Shown here: piece by piece, positions 6,612 through 6,834 of the stretch
How the letters are laid out: the number at the start of each line of letters is the position of its first letter
Numbering within the stretch: the stretch's first letter is position 1
NCBI GenBank assembly: GCA_009777685.1
Contig: WRLJ01000084.1
Span: 1 to 6,834, forward strand
DNA: 6,834 bases
DNA from: Oscillospiraceae bacterium
Lineage (GTDB): Bacteria; Bacillota; Clostridia; Oscillospirales; UBA929
Direction of reading: 5' to 3'
Position numbers and translations under genes: made by a program
The notes under the pieces: generated by a model
Databases searched by the model: none
The model's input: only the letters and a program-made list of their open reading frames with translations
What the model was told of the DNA's origin: nothing

Positions 6612-6834
6612 TCAGCGCTCAATGACCGTCCCCTCCGCGCCCGGCAGCAGGGCCGCCGCGATGAGCGCGCGGGCCTTGCGCCCGTCCAGCAGAACAATGC
6701 GTTTCACGCCCTGCTCCATCGCCCGCAGGCAGGCCCGCAGGTCCGGCAGCGCCCCGTCGGGGGAAAAGCCGTTGTCCAGCAGCTCCGCCAGCCAGTCCGG
6801 GGCCGCGCGGCCGAACCGCGTGGCGGGGGTGCGG
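6612..6834 (-). CDS. C-terminal fragment of an acetylglutamate kinase-like (amino-acid kinase family) protein, partial
   Basis: Seventy-three codons are visible, in frame from the window edge to TGA at 6614-6612. The last part, ACLRAMEQGVKRIVLLDGRKARALIAAALL then GAEGTVIER, follows the pattern of the ArgB C-terminus: a helix, GV-R-V/I-hydrophobic-DGR, a hydrophobic helix, then a GT motif at the end. ArgB phosphorylates N-acetylglutamate in arginine synthesis. Two differences stand out: the usual GMIPK stretch before the helix appears as DGALPD (26-31), without the lysine, and the final GIGT-type motif reads AEGT. It may therefore be a divergent paralogue, a related amino-acid kinase or a degraded copy. 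The N-terminal catalytic region is outside the window, so the call rests only on this tail. Codon use and GC look like those of its neighbours. Confidence 0.45.
   Translation of the reverse strand, partial: RTPATRFGRAAPDWLAELLDNGFSPDGALPDLRACLRAMEQGVKRIVLLDGRKARALIAAALLPGAEGTVIER

Overview
The window is GC-rich (roughly 60-65% by eye) and all its supported genes are on the minus strand, so transcription runs from high to low coordinates. Strong Shine-Dalgarno sequences (AGGAGG or AAGGAGG, 4-8 nt from the start codon), a complete GdpP-type c-di-AMP phosphodiesterase and the style of the intergenic repeats suggest a high-GC member of the Bacillota, most likely a Clostridia/Oscillospiraceae-like anaerobe. 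The lineage is inferred from these traits, not from a marker gene.

Layout in transcription order. (1) 6834-6612: the last 73 codons of a gene whose end looks like the C-terminus of an acetylglutamate kinase (ArgB-like amino-acid kinase), with some conserved residues replaced. (2) 6611-6288: a 324-base intergenic region. It holds a MITE-like palindromic element of about 187 bp with 22-base terminal inverted repeats and an 8-9 base flanking direct repeat. Next to it are a sigma-A-like promoter and a leader whose 11-bp hairpin sits 2 nt from the ribosome binding site. (3) 6287-4776: an O-antigen ligase/polymerase-like membrane protein, overlapping by GTGA with (4) 4779-2782: gdpP, encoding a membrane-anchored PAS / degenerate GGDEF / DHH-DHHA1 c-di-AMP phosphodiesterase with a GTG start. 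(5) 2781-2634: 148 bases with a shorter palindromic repeat related to the large element. (6) 2633-2217: a YjbQ/UPF0047 family protein. (7) 2164-554 and 557-1: two ABC exporter half-transporters overlapping by ATGA. The second runs off the window edge.

The genes form two likely transcription units. One couples a surface-polysaccharide-type membrane enzyme to c-di-AMP breakdown. The other is yjbQ followed by a probable heterodimeric ABC exporter. No complete new multi-gene system (defence, CRISPR, phage, toxin-antitoxin) is visible. The least ordinary content is the repeat family in both intergenic regions and the polymerase-like gene/gdpP coupling.
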